Assembly: GCA_017647405.1 (NCBI GenBank)
Contig: JAGCKR010000060.1
Location: 19,575 to 83,574 of the forward strand
Length of the DNA stretch: 64,000 nucleotides
Source: Alphaproteobacteria bacterium
GTDB taxonomy: Bacteria > Pseudomonadota > Alphaproteobacteria > CAAHEQ01 > UBA3637
Direction: 5' to 3'
The notes under the pieces were generated by a model. It did not search any database. It saw nothing but the letters and a program-made list of their open reading frames with translations, and was not told the DNA's origin. Made by a program: the position numbers and the translations under genes. This document shows, piece by piece, positions 42,436 through 51,480 of the stretch (its first letter is position 1; every line of letters starts with the position of its first letter).

Positions 42436-43233
42436 ATGGCGAAAATTCATCCAAGTGCGATTGTTCATCCAAATGCTAAATTAGCTGATGATGTTGAAGT
42501 CGGCCCATTTTGTGTTGTGGGCGAGCATGTTGAAATCGGGGCTGGTTCAAAATTGATGTCTCATGTTGTGATTGATGGGGTTACCAAAATGGGAGAACGG
42601 AATACTGTTTATCCGTTTGCTGCGCTTGGATTATTGGCTCAACATAAACGTTCTAATGCTCCGGATGCTCAATTAATTATTGGTGATGATAACACATTCA
42701 GAGAGCACGTGACAGCACATGTTGGTTCTGATGTGGATAATAAAATCACGATTATCGGAAGCAGAAACCTCTTTTTGGTTGCCTCTCATATTGCTCATGA
42801 CTGTGTGTTAGGAGATGATATTGTTATGAGTAATAACGCCACATTGGCAGGGCATGTTCATGTTGGAAATAAAGCCATTATTGGTGGTTTGGCAGCTGTT
42901 TTGCAGTTCACCCGTATTGGGGAAGGCGCTATGATTGGGGGAATGTGTGGTGTGACAAAGGATATTATCCCTTATGGCCTTATGATGGGTGGAATTCGCC
43001 AAGGATTGAGTGGATTGAATTTAATTGGCCTTCAAAGAGCAGGTGTTGAAAAGAAAGATATTTTAATGATGCAACAAGCTTATAAAACACTTTTTAACAA
43101 AGAAGAAGGAACATTGGTTGAGCGGATTCAAAAGGTGGAAGAAAATGAAACATGGATGCAAAATCCATTTATTAAGGCTCAAATAGAATTTGTTAAAAAC
43201 CCATCAAAAAATAACATTTTACAACCTGATTGA
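42436..43233 (+). CDS. lpxA: UDP-N-acetylglucosamine O-acyltransferase
   Basis: First step of lipid A synthesis. 265 residues of left-handed beta helix beginning IHPSAIVHPNAKLADDVEVG, with HIAHDCVLGDDIVMSNNATLAGH holding the catalytic His, and GGIRQGLSGLNLIGLQRAG plus a C-terminal helical cap. It is preceded by AAAGGAG. The attenuator upstream would set its level relative to lpxD and fabZ. Confidence 0.97.
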   Translation: MAKIHPSAIVHPNAKLADDVEVGPFCVVGEHVEIGAGSKLMSHVVIDGVTKMGERNTVYPFAALGLLAQHKRSNAPDAQLIIGDDNTFREHVTAHVGSDVDNKITIIGSRNLFLVASHIAHDCVLGDDIVMSNNATLAGHVHVGNKAIIGGLAAVLQFTRIGEGAMIGGMCGVTKDIIPYGLMMGGIRQGLSGLNLIGLQRAGVEKKDILMMQQAYKTLFNKEEGTLVERIQKVEENETWMQNPFIKAQIEFVKNPSKNNILQPD

Positions 43234-43249
43234 TGAAAGGTTCTTTCAA

Positions 43250-44176
43250 ATGAATTTTTCTGTTTGGATGAAAAAAAAATTAGTGATTGAAACAAAGAAA
43301 GAGGAAAAAAACGCTGTCGGAATTATTGCCGGCAGCGGTATGCTTCCTGTGATGTTGGCAAAATTCCTTAAAAAAGAAGGGCGAAATGTTTTTATCATTT
43401 CTTTAAAAGGACAGGCAAATAAAACACTTTTTCCTGCGGATATTCCTCTTAAAGAGGTTCGTTTGGGAGCTGTTGGGAAAACATTTCATTTACTTAAAAA
43501 AAATCATGTTAAGGAAATAGTTTTTATTGGAGGGGTTAAGAGACCTTCTTTGAAAGAAGTTTATCCGGATTTGAAAGGTTTTTCTCTTTTAACCAAATTG
43601 TCACTTAAAGCATTGGGTGATGATGGTTTGCTTCGTTTGATTATTTCTGAGGTTGAGCAAGAAGGATTTGTTGTGAAAGGTATTCATGAACTGATGCCCG
43701 AAGTTTTGGTTCCAGCAGGTGTTTTAACTAATCGAAAACCAACGCAAGCAGATTTAGTTGATATTGAACGGGCCAGAGAAGTTGCAAAATTATTAGGGCA
43801 GGCAGATGTTGGACAGGCGGTTATTGTTCAACAAGGGATGGTCTTATCTTTAGAAGGGATTGAAGGGACAAAAGAGCTGATTAAACGAACGAAGGCGTTA
43901 AAACGAAAAGGTGATGGGGGTGTTCTTTATAAAGCGGTGAAACCCAATCAGGAAAAACGTATTGATATGCCAACAATTGGTCCAGATACCGTTCAATCTG
44001 TTTATGATGCTGGTTTTATCGGTATAGGTGTAGATGCCGGTAATGTGTTGCTGGCTGAACCGGAAAAAACGATTGAACTTGCAAATAAACTCAATATTTT
44101 TATTGTAGGAGTTACAGAAAGTGAACCAAAAACAATCTTGCAAAAATTTGTTACAAAAAACAAATCAAAAAAATAA
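43250..44176 (+). CDS. lpxI: UDP-2,3-diacylglucosamine pyrophosphatase LpxI
   Basis: Hydrolyses UDP-2,3-diacylglucosamine to lipid X, replacing LpxH in alphaproteobacteria. The ATG at 43250 (GAAAGG upstream) gives 308 residues; a frame from 43190 would overlap lpxA. Recognisable family segments are VGIIAGSGMLPVMLAKFLKK, FIGGVKRPSL, LGDDGLLRLI, and GQAVIVQQGMVLSLEGIEGT with the C-terminal DUF1009 catalytic domain, then VGIGVDAGNVLL near the end. No lpxH is in the window. A 35-residue insert-like N-terminus before VGIIAG is not usual. Confidence 0.92.
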   Translation: MNFSVWMKKKLVIETKKEEKNAVGIIAGSGMLPVMLAKFLKKEGRNVFIISLKGQANKTLFPADIPLKEVRLGAVGKTFHLLKKNHVKEIVFIGGVKRPSLKEVYPDLKGFSLLTKLSLKALGDDGLLRLIISEVEQEGFVVKGIHELMPEVLVPAGVLTNRKPTQADLVDIERAREVAKLLGQADVGQAVIVQQGMVLSLEGIEGTKELIKRTKALKRKGDGGVLYKAVKPNQEKRIDMPTIGPDTVQSVYDAGFIGIGVDAGNVLLAEPEKTIELANKLNIFIVGVTESEPKTILQKFVTKNKSKK

Positions 44177-44189
44177 AAAAGAAAATAAA

Positions 44190-45341
44190 ATGCCTGTTAA
44201 AATTTATTTAATCGCGGGAGAGCCGTCTGGTGATTTATTGGGGGCTCGTGTGATGCGGTATTTGAAAAAGAAATATGAGAATCAGGTTTCTTTCTTTGGT
44301 ATCGGAGGGGAAACAATGCAGGCAGAAGGACTTCATTCTTTATTTGATATTAAAGATTTGTCTGTTATGGGTTTTTTGGAAGTTGTTCCAAGTATACCTC
44401 TTATTTTGAAAAGATTGAATGAAACAATTAAAGATATTTTAAAAGTCAATCCAGATATTGTGATGACGATTGATAGTTTCAGTTATTCAGCCAGAGTTCA
44501 TAAGCGTCTTAAAAAAATTAATTTTTCGGCACCGCATGTTCATTGTGTCGCGCCACAAGTTTGGGCTTGGAAGAAAAAAAGGGCAAAAAAAGTCAGTCAA
44601 TATATGGATCATTTGTTTTGTCTTCTTCCTTATGAAGAAAAATATTTTACGCCTCATGGGATGAAAACAAGTTTTATCGGACATCCGGTGATTGAAGGTG
44701 GTGCAGATAAGGGAAATGGTGCGGCATTTAGAAAAGAATATAGTATTAAAAAGGATGATTTTGTTTTATGCATGCTTCCGGGTAGCCGTAAAAATGAAGT
44801 GGCTTTTTTGATGGAAGAATTTATGAAAGCTGCTGAAGAGTTATATCTTGAAAATAAGAATATGGTTGTTGTTATCCCGACTGTGGCAACAGTTGAAAAC
44901 ACATTAAAAAACCTTTTAAAAGGATGGAAAGTGCCTTATGTGATGGTTATGGGCGAGAAGAACAGATATGAAGCATTTGCAGCTTCAGATGCTTCTATTG
45001 CTGCATCCGGTACGGTGAGTTTAGAACTTGCGTTGGCAGGCGTTCCTCATTTAATTGCTTATCGCGTAAGTAAATTAACTGGAATGATTGCAAAAAAACT
45101 TTTAAAAATCAAGTATGTGAACTTGATTAACATTCTTGCGGATCAAGAAATTGTTCCGGAACTTTTGCAGGAAAAATGTACGTCCCAAAATATTGTTGCG
45201 ACATTAAAAAAACTGTTATCAGGGGATAAACAAAATTTTTCCATTAGTTTAAATCAATTGGGGCAAAATCAAAAATTATCTCCTTCTGAAAAAATGGGCG
45301 AAGAATTGATTTCATTGGCTTTACAAAATAAAAGGAAATAA
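44190..45341 (+). CDS. lpxB: Lipid A-disaccharide synthase
   Basis: Joins lipid X and UDP-2,3-diacylglucosamine to the tetraacyl disaccharide. The start at 44190 (MPVKIYLIAGEPSGDLLGAR) is preferred; the A-rich upstream has a weak ribosome site. A frame to 44121 would overlap lpxI by 56 nt. The 383 residues contain GEPSGD, FFGIGGETMQAEGL, HCVAPQVWAWKKKRA, FIGHPVIE and MLPGSRKNEV, and ASGTVSLELALAGVP, all diagnostic for GT19. With lpxI upstream the order lpxA-lpxI-lpxB follows the pathway. Confidence 0.96.
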   Translation: MPVKIYLIAGEPSGDLLGARVMRYLKKKYENQVSFFGIGGETMQAEGLHSLFDIKDLSVMGFLEVVPSIPLILKRLNETIKDILKVNPDIVMTIDSFSYSARVHKRLKKINFSAPHVHCVAPQVWAWKKKRAKKVSQYMDHLFCLLPYEEKYFTPHGMKTSFIGHPVIEGGADKGNGAAFRKEYSIKKDDFVLCMLPGSRKNEVAFLMEEFMKAAEELYLENKNMVVVIPTVATVENTLKNLLKGWKVPYVMVMGEKNRYEAFAASDASIAASGTVSLELALAGVPHLIAYRVSKLTGMIAKKLLKIKYVNLINILADQEIVPELLQEKCTSQNIVATLKKLLSGDKQNFSISLNQLGQNQKLSPSEKMGEELISLALQNKRK

Positions 45342-45343
45342 GA

Positions 45344-47089
45344 ATGTTAGAAAAAATTCGAGCACCACAAGATATTAAGTCTTTTTCGATGACTGAGTTG
45401 GAACTTCTTTCAGAGGAAATCAGAGAAGCTATTTTAAATAGGGTGAGTCAAATTGGTGGTCATGTTGGTCCGAATTTGGGTGTTGTTGAATTAGTTATGG
45501 CGCTTCACTATGTTTTTGACTCACCGGTTGATAAAATTGTTTTTGATGTATCCCATCAGTGCTATACGCATAAAATTTTAACTGGGCGTAAGGAGGGATT
45601 TTTAGATGAAGCTGTTTTTTCATCTGTTTCTGGGTATACTGCTCCACAAGAAAGTCCCCATGATCATTTTGTTGTGGGGCATACGTCAACCTCTCTGAGT
45701 TTGGCAACGGGATTGGCTAAAGCAAGAGATTTGAAAAAAGAAAATCACAATGTGATAGCCGTTATTGGTGATGGATCCCTTGGGGGAGGGGAGGCTTTGG
45801 AAGGTCTTAATTTCGCAGGAGAGATGAATTCAAATTTGATTATTGTTGTCAATGATAATGAACTTTCTATTGCGCCAAATCATGGCGGTTTATATCAAAA
45901 TTTAAAAGAATTGCGTGAAAGTAATGGAACTTGTTCAAACAATTTTTTTAAAGCGATGGGCCTTGAGTATGTTTATATTGAAGAAGGTAATGATTTAGCA
46001 TCATTAATTAATATATTTAATGATGTTAAAAATAGCCAAAAACCAATAGTTGTTCATGTGCATACGGATAAGGGGCATGGATATTCATTTGCCGAATCTG
46101 AAAAAGAAAAATGGCATTATAATATGCCGTTTGATATTAAAACAGGCGAATCAATGTTTAAATTTGATGATGAAAACTATAATCAGATTACCATTGATTA
46201 TCTTTCAAATAAAATTAAAGCTGATGAAAGGGTTGTTGTTGTAAATGCCGGAACGCCTGGCGCTATTGGATTTACTCCTCAAATAAGAGATGAATTTAAG
46301 GAAAGATTTATAGATGTTGGTATTATGGAAGAGCATGCTGTTGCCATGTCTTCTGCATTAGCAAAAGAGGGATGTAAACCCATTTTTTGGGTTTTAAGCT
46401 CTTTTGTTCAGCGCACGTATGATCAATTATCGCATGATCTGGCTTTAAATAAGAATCCGGCGGTTATTTTGGTTTCATGGGGTGGGATTGGTTCAAATGA
46501 TGCAACGCATTTGGGGATTTTTGATATGTCTATGATGTCAAATATTCCAAATTTATTATGTTTGGCTCCAGCTTCTAAAGAAGAATATTTAAAAGTTCTT
46601 GATTGGGCAGTTGATCAAACGGATGGGCCGGTTGTTATTCGTGTTCCAAATAAAGTTGTTTCGGATGTAAAACTATCTGAAAACACTGTTTTTTCAAAGC
46701 CGCATTTTAATATTATTCAAAAGGGGAGTGGGGTTGCGCTCATTGGTCTTGGTTCATCTTATTGGACTGCAAAAGAAGTTGCTGGATTATTGGCTGAAAA
46801 ATCAATAAAAGCAACGCTTATTAATCCGCTTTGTTATTCGCAAGTGGATGAAAAAACATTGTTATCACTTGAAAAAGATCATGAAATAGTTGTGACCATT
46901 GAAGATGGGATTATTTCAGGCGGATTGGGTCAAAAAATAGCATCCTTTTTAGGGTCAACAGATTTAAAAGTTTTAAATTATGGGGCTAAAAAAGAATTTA
47001 CTGACAGAGCGGATGTTAAAAAACTGTTTGAAACATATCATTTAACACCTGAGAAAATTGTTGAAGATATTTCTTTGATGCTTAATTAA
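45344..47089 (+). CDS. DXS-like thiamine-diphosphate transketolase family enzyme
   Basis: 581 residues, arranged as DXS: N-terminal ThDP domain with GGHVGPNLGVVELVMALHYV (usual DXS has 'S.LSSNLGVVE'), FDVSHQCYTHKILTGR (usual 'WDVGHQ.Y.HKILTGR') and IGDGSLGGGEALEGLN (ThDP/Mg motif GDG...N), then a pyrimidine domain with GIMEEHAVAMSSALAKEG (catalytic Glu) and a C-terminal domain starting near 460. It is 40 residues shorter than E. coli DXS and motifs deviate consistently, so it may be a second-type DXS or a different transketolase. Two bases after lpxB, so in the operon; DXS would feed uppS precursors. Confidence 0.75.
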   Translation: MLEKIRAPQDIKSFSMTELELLSEEIREAILNRVSQIGGHVGPNLGVVELVMALHYVFDSPVDKIVFDVSHQCYTHKILTGRKEGFLDEAVFSSVSGYTAPQESPHDHFVVGHTSTSLSLATGLAKARDLKKENHNVIAVIGDGSLGGGEALEGLNFAGEMNSNLIIVVNDNELSIAPNHGGLYQNLKELRESNGTCSNNFFKAMGLEYVYIEEGNDLASLINIFNDVKNSQKPIVVHVHTDKGHGYSFAESEKEKWHYNMPFDIKTGESMFKFDDENYNQITIDYLSNKIKADERVVVVNAGTPGAIGFTPQIRDEFKERFIDVGIMEEHAVAMSSALAKEGCKPIFWVLSSFVQRTYDQLSHDLALNKNPAVILVSWGGIGSNDATHLGIFDMSMMSNIPNLLCLAPASKEEYLKVLDWAVDQTDGPVVIRVPNKVVSDVKLSENTVFSKPHFNIIQKGSGVALIGLGSSYWTAKEVAGLLAEKSIKATLINPLCYSQVDEKTLLSLEKDHEIVVTIEDGIISGGLGQKIASFLGSTDLKVLNYGAKKEFTDRADVKKLFETYHLTPEKIVEDISLMLN

Positions 47090-47219
47090 AGAGCTATTCT
47101 TCGCAAGGATAAAAAGGGGATATTGTTTCAGAAAGAGTATTTTGTCATTTTTTTACTTTATTTTTTAATAAAAAAGATGTATGATTTATAAATCTTCATT
47201 TTTTTTGTAAGGTGTAATT

Positions 47220-50200
47220 GTGAGTAAAGATAAAAATCCATTCAATTCTGATAATCCTTTTGATGAATTAAAGCAAAAAGCAAAAGCTGATACATTGAAA
47301 CGCCAAGATAATATTTCAATGATTATTCGGGAAATGGGGCTTCGTGAGAAATTAAAGGAAAAACTTGAAGAGGGCGGTATTTTTCTTGCCGGTCTTTCCG
47401 GGTTAAAAGAAATTGATATTCTTTATTTAATTGGTGCTTGTTCAAAAGAAGAGCGGTTAAAATATATTTATTATGAAAAAAAATATAGGCTTAAGAAAAA
47501 GGAATTGATAGATGGGTTTTCTATTTCTATTAATGGGATAACACAAAAAATTGAATTTCCGGATTTTGAAATAAATCCTATTTTTAAATCGGAAGACCTG
47601 TTATATGAAGATGTTGCAAGTTATGCAGAAAATTTTGGGGTTTCTTTTGATATCACGCATGAAAATCTTTTGCTTGCTAAAGAGATAAAGCGAACGGCTT
47701 TTGCATTTGAAATGCTGAAAACGAATATTCATGAGTTGAAATTCCCATATGAAGATGGTCTTGATTTTTCAAATTGGTATGATAAAACAAGTTACGAAGA
47801 ATCAGAAATTAAAATTTTGCAAAATTTGATTTGTTTATTAAATACCTTAAAAATTGAAGATGAAGAAGCTAAATCATTTTTGAACTTATTGATTTATTTA
47901 AGATTATTCTCTCATGCAAAAGACCTTTATATGCGTTCAGAGAAAAAGGATACTGCAGTTTTTGATTCTCTTCGGATGAAGTATACATCTGAGTTTTTTT
48001 TCAGTTTAATTCCTCAACAGCTTGATTTTTCGCCGGATGAAAAATTTATTTTTCTTTATATGGCGATTCAAAAAACAAAGGATGCATTAAAAAAATATCA
48101 TGATAAGGAAACGGTTGATTTTCTTTTGAAATGGTTAGAGTTTGGCGTGAAGAAATTTGAAGAAAATGTTCCAGATAATTTTAAAGAGCTAAAAATTTTA
48201 TTGCCACAGGAACTTTTAAATACCTCTTTTTATCTAAAAAAGCAAGAAGGGGAGAACTTAGATCTTTTAAATATTCAAGAAGAGGAACCACAATTAATAA
48301 AATCAAGTTCATTATTTGAACAGGTGAATCAAAAACTTGATGAAAAAATGCTTGAATATGATGAAGGGCAACGGGAAATGTGGAAAAATGAAATGGAGTT
48401 ATTGCCGCCTTCGTTTCATGTGATTTATAAATTAGCTCATTTGCCGGATGTTTATTTCTTTTATGCTTTGGGAATTATTGATGAAGATGATTTGGATGTT
48501 TTAACACAAAAAATAAAAGATGATTTTTCAAAAAATTCTCTTGTGGCTATAGATAAGTGGGTTGAAGAATTTATTTCGCATATAGACGGCAATAATCCGG
48601 AAATAATGGAAAAATATGCCGGTTTGAAAGCTGATATAAAAGATAATCAATTAAGTGAGCGGGAGCTTATAAAATTTCTTGAGGAAATTGGTTTTGAGTC
48701 AACAAAAATCAGCGATCTTTTACCTTCAACAAAAGAGGCATTATCATCTCTTTTGCAAGAAGATTTTGACACACATATTCCATTAGCTCTTAAATTTAAA
48801 AAAGATATTTTTAAGTTAGCACGTAATTTTAAAGATTTGGCGGCATTTTTAACGGAAAAAATAATAGGGGTGAATACTTTTTCATTGGATTTAAATTTGT
48901 CACTTGAAAAATGCACTGAAGCAGATAATGAAGATTTAACTAAAATCGCCAGATTAATGATTTGTGGAGATATTTTGGATGCTGTTCAAGGAACGGTTCG
49001 TCCACTTAAACAAAATGATGAGGCTTATACGATTATTAACAATTTGATTGCCGGTTATTATTCTTTGACGCTCCAAAAAATATTAGCACTTGCTGATGAA
49101 GATAAACAACCACAGCAAGCTCAAAGAATACAGGAACTTTTTGGTTTTTATGATGTTTTTAACATAAATCTTTCAATTCTTTCTTCCGAAAAAGAAAAGT
49201 TGCCGTTTTTAATTGCATTAATGAAGTTGAATTTGAAAAGCTTTTCAAATTCAAAAGCAACGCAAGCCTATTACTTAGATTGGTTTGATTATGTTCTTGA
49301 TTTTTCAAAAGAAGAAAAAGAAGAGTTAAACGCAGTAGAAGTTTCTTTGCCGAAATATCGCAAAAATCTGAAGTTGGATGATTCAATGAATTTTTCGGAG
49401 CAGAAGCGTTTTTTAAATGATCTGGCTAATTATTATTTTACCGAGAATGATCAAAAAGCTAATCATTATGATAAACGGGTAGCCTTTGGTTTAGCCCCAG
49501 ATGTTGATTTATTGTATGCGATGGGAATATTTTCTCCTTTTGAATATGATAAACTGGGTGATAAAAACCATGAGATGGTTGTGAAAAGACAGGAAAGGGT
49601 GCCATTTTTTGATGTGTGGACGGCTGTACGAGAAGAAAGTCCTGGCTTAAAATTACCTTTGATGAAAGAGGTTTTTGATGTGATGAAGCAAATTCAATTA
49701 GCAGGGCGCTTGTTGGATTATAGTTATAATTATGAAAATCTTTTGTATTCAGGATTAAATTATGACAAACAGGAACCTGAAACAACTGTTTTTGATTTTA
49801 ATAAAAAACCCTTAAAGGCTGAAGGAAAGATGCTTGATTCAATCTTGATGATGATGAAGGATTTAAAGGAATATAATTTGGAAGAATCAAGTGCGTTGAG
49901 AAAAATTTTAAACTCCTATTGGAAAGAAAGTGTTCAAGGATTAAATAGTTTAGCTTTGATGGTTAAAAAACAGTATCCGGAAATGGAAAAAAGAATTATG
50001 GAGCAAAGAGGTATTTTCGGAATAAAACCGGTTGAAAAACAAGAAACAATTTCAACAAGGTTTAAATATTATCCAAAGCTTTTTATGTTAATGCGTCAAA
50101 CATTGGAAAAGGAATATAAATATCGTGGTGGATTAACAAGAATGCAGAATTTTTTTGAAAAAGAAATTAAGAGCTTTGTTGATTTTTACGGAAAACGATC

Positions 50201-50246
50201 ACCGATTTTAAAAAGTTTTATTTATAATTCAAGGCAAAGAGAGTAG
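47220..50246 (+). CDS. Large cytoplasmic protein of unknown function with three-fold internal repeat
   Basis: 1008 residues starting at GTG with TAAGGTG upstream. No signal peptide, no membrane helix and no nucleotide-binding motif seen. It is almost wholly alpha-helical and rich in Lys, Glu, Leu and Phe. One segment recurs three times: LKEIDILYLIGACSKEER (about 62-79), LPDVYFFYALGIIDEDDL (about 408-425) and APDVDLLYAMGIFSPFEY (about 759-776), 346 and 351 residues apart, suggesting three tandem units of about 345 residues. Further alignments of the units look weak but plausible. It stands between the envelope operon and tRNA-His. No family recognised; a scaffold or effector-like role is only a guess. 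Confidence 0.8.
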   Translation: MSKDKNPFNSDNPFDELKQKAKADTLKRQDNISMIIREMGLREKLKEKLEEGGIFLAGLSGLKEIDILYLIGACSKEERLKYIYYEKKYRLKKKELIDGFSISINGITQKIEFPDFEINPIFKSEDLLYEDVASYAENFGVSFDITHENLLLAKEIKRTAFAFEMLKTNIHELKFPYEDGLDFSNWYDKTSYEESEIKILQNLICLLNTLKIEDEEAKSFLNLLIYLRLFSHAKDLYMRSEKKDTAVFDSLRMKYTSEFFFSLIPQQLDFSPDEKFIFLYMAIQKTKDALKKYHDKETVDFLLKWLEFGVKKFEENVPDNFKELKILLPQELLNTSFYLKKQEGENLDLLNIQEEEPQLIKSSSLFEQVNQKLDEKMLEYDEGQREMWKNEMELLPPSFHVIYKLAHLPDVYFFYALGIIDEDDLDVLTQKIKDDFSKNSLVAIDKWVEEFISHIDGNNPEIMEKYAGLKADIKDNQLSERELIKFLEEIGFESTKISDLLPSTKEALSSLLQEDFDTHIPLALKFKKDIFKLARNFKDLAAFLTEKIIGVNTFSLDLNLSLEKCTEADNEDLTKIARLMICGDILDAVQGTVRPLKQNDEAYTIINNLIAGYYSLTLQKILALADEDKQPQQAQRIQELFGFYDVFNINLSILSSEKEKLPFLIALMKLNLKSFSNSKATQAYYLDWFDYVLDFSKEEKEELNAVEVSLPKYRKNLKLDDSMNFSEQKRFLNDLANYYFTENDQKANHYDKRVAFGLAPDVDLLYAMGIFSPFEYDKLGDKNHEMVVKRQERVPFFDVWTAVREESPGLKLPLMKEVFDVMKQIQLAGRLLDYSYNYENLLYSGLNYDKQEPETTVFDFNKKPLKAEGKMLDSILMMMKDLKEYNLEESSALRKILNSYWKESVQGLNSLALMVKKQYPEMEKRIMEQRGIFGIKPVEKQETISTRFKYYPKLFMLMRQTLEKEYKYRGGLTRMQNFFEKEIKSFVDFYGKRSPILKSFIYNSRQRE

Positions 50247-50293
50247 GGGATTTTTATTCATGAAAGAAAAATTAAAAAAAATGGATTTTTTCC

Positions 50294-50322
50294 TTGACAA
50301 ATGATTTTATTTTTTATAAACT
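50294..50322 (+). promoter_or_regulatory. Promoter of tRNA-His
   Basis: TTGACA (50294-50299), 17-nt spacer, TAAACT (50317-50322, 4/6); TATAAA at 50315 with a 15-nt spacer is the alternative. Confidence 0.6.
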
Positions 50323-50336
50323 ATCGCTATTCGCAT

Positions 50337-50414
50337 GGCGAATGTAGCTCAGTTGGTTAGAGCGCTGGTTTGTGGTACCAGATGTCGTGGGTTCGAGTCC
50401 CATCTTTCGCCCCA
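50337..50414 (+). tRNA. tRNA-His (anticodon GTG)
   Basis: Anticodon stem CTGGT/ACCAG encloses TTGTGGT (GTG). The extra 5' G(-1) at 50337 faces discriminator C, the histidine identity pair, and CCA is encoded. The acceptor GCGAATG/CTTTCGC has one U-U mismatch at pair 6-67. Confidence 0.93.
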
Positions 50415-50420
50415 TTTTAT

Positions 50421-50448
50421 AAAACGGCCCGAAAGGGTCGTTTTTTTT
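50421..50448. terminator. Bidirectional terminator after tRNA-His
   Basis: AAAACGGCCC / GGGTCGTTTT stem with GAAA loop (one G-T pair), then T8 on the plus strand. Confidence 0.85.
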
Positions 50449-50471
50449 ATGTATTAGTTTTTAATGTCTAA

Positions 50472-51341
50472 CTACATAAGTTTGTTTGCAATCAATCCAA
50501 TACAAAATGAAATTAAAGCAACACTTAAACTAATTGATGCCATTTCAAAAAATTTTCTTTTAATGGATTCAGATTTTATAATGGATATATAAGAGCTAAA
50601 AATAAAGATTAAAAAGATAACGATGAATAGCATCAAAATTAAAGCTGGTAAAAACATTTCTTTGGGAAGTAGAAGATAAGGGATTGTTAGAAAAATAACA
50701 GTGATTAAATATGCGATTCCTGTATAAAATGAGGCAACGAGCGCTTTTTTATTGCCGTTTGCTTTTTCGGCCAAGTAATTTGAGGAGGCCATTGAAAGTG
50801 TTGCGGCAATTCCTGTGATTAGTCCTGTTAAAGCGATAAGTTTTGTATCTCTTAAAACAAAGGTGAGACCTGCTAAAGTACCTGACAGCTCAACAAGAGC
50901 ATCATTAAGACCCAAAACCATTGCACCGATATAGTTGAGTCGTTCTTCATTCAGCATATTGATGAGATCTTTTTCATGGGCCTCTTCTTGGGAAATAATA
51001 TGTTCAACCTCCGGGTATTTGTTTTTTAACTCTTGAAGGCTGTGAACGGCTTTATATTCGTTTGTTTCAAGTAGTTTAATCACAAATGTATATCCCAGAA
51101 GATAGCTGATTAAAAGGTAAAAAAATACTTTAAAAAAATTCGGGAAAGGATTTTTTTGAGTATAGTGTTGCCAAATAAAGGCATGAGCGATTTCTTCTTG
51201 GGCAATGCGTAGCAAGATTTTTTTGTTTTCCTTATCTTTGGTGCGTTTGGCAATTTTAAAATAAAGCAGGGCACTTGTGATTTCATCTGTTTGAAATTTT
51301 GTTAAAAGTTTTAATTCTTGTTTTGATAGTTTTTGATTCAT
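50472..51341 (-). CDS. mbfA: Membrane-bound ferritin-VIT protein, MbfA-type iron exporter
   Basis: 289 residues. The N-terminal 125 are a rubrerythrin/ferritin-like four-helix region with diiron ligand candidates E20, E50-x-x-H53 and E119/E120-x-H122. The C-terminal part is a VIT1/CCC1 transporter: LGLNDALVELSGTLAGLTF, GLITGIAATLSMASSNYLAEKANG and three further helices. This fusion is MbfA, which exports iron and protects against H2O2 in alphaproteobacteria under Irr control. An extra hydrophobic segment (about 70-92) within the ferritin part is unusual for the family. I see no clear iron-responsive site upstream. Confidence 0.88.
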   Translation of the reverse strand: MNQKLSKQELKLLTKFQTDEITSALLYFKIAKRTKDKENKKILLRIAQEEIAHAFIWQHYTQKNPFPNFFKVFFYLLISYLLGYTFVIKLLETNEYKAVHSLQELKNKYPEVEHIISQEEAHEKDLINMLNEERLNYIGAMVLGLNDALVELSGTLAGLTFVLRDTKLIALTGLITGIAATLSMASSNYLAEKANGNKKALVASFYTGIAYLITVIFLTIPYLLLPKEMFLPALILMLFIVIFLIFIFSSYISIIKSESIKRKFFEMASISLSVALISFCIGLIANKLM

Positions 51342-51427
51342 GAAAATCTCCTCAAAAGAATAAATGAAGGTTGTGATTATTGAATTTCAAGATTTTTTTT
51401 GTTTTTTTATTTGGAATTATATTGATT

Positions 51428-51444
51428 TTTCATAATGTTATATG
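51428..51444 (+). promoter_or_regulatory. Shared upstream motif, copy 1 (Nudix gene)
   Basis: TTTCATAATGTTATATG, 36 nt before the Nudix start. It matches the motif before the GNAT gene at 15 of 17 positions and is partly palindromic (CATA/TATG). Confidence 0.45.
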
Positions 51445-51480
51445 CTATTCTTATTTTTAGTGTTTAAGGAGGATAAATTA

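Noticed and set aside
43190..43249. Longer start of lpxI overlapping lpxA
   Set aside because: The extra 20 residues overlap the lpxA 3' end in another frame and lack a ribosome site; ATG 43250 has GAAAGG upstream.
47183..47194. Perfect 12-bp palindrome GATTTATAAATC before the 1008-residue gene
   Set aside because: AT-only palindromes of this size are expected by chance; no second copy or promoter phasing supports an operator.
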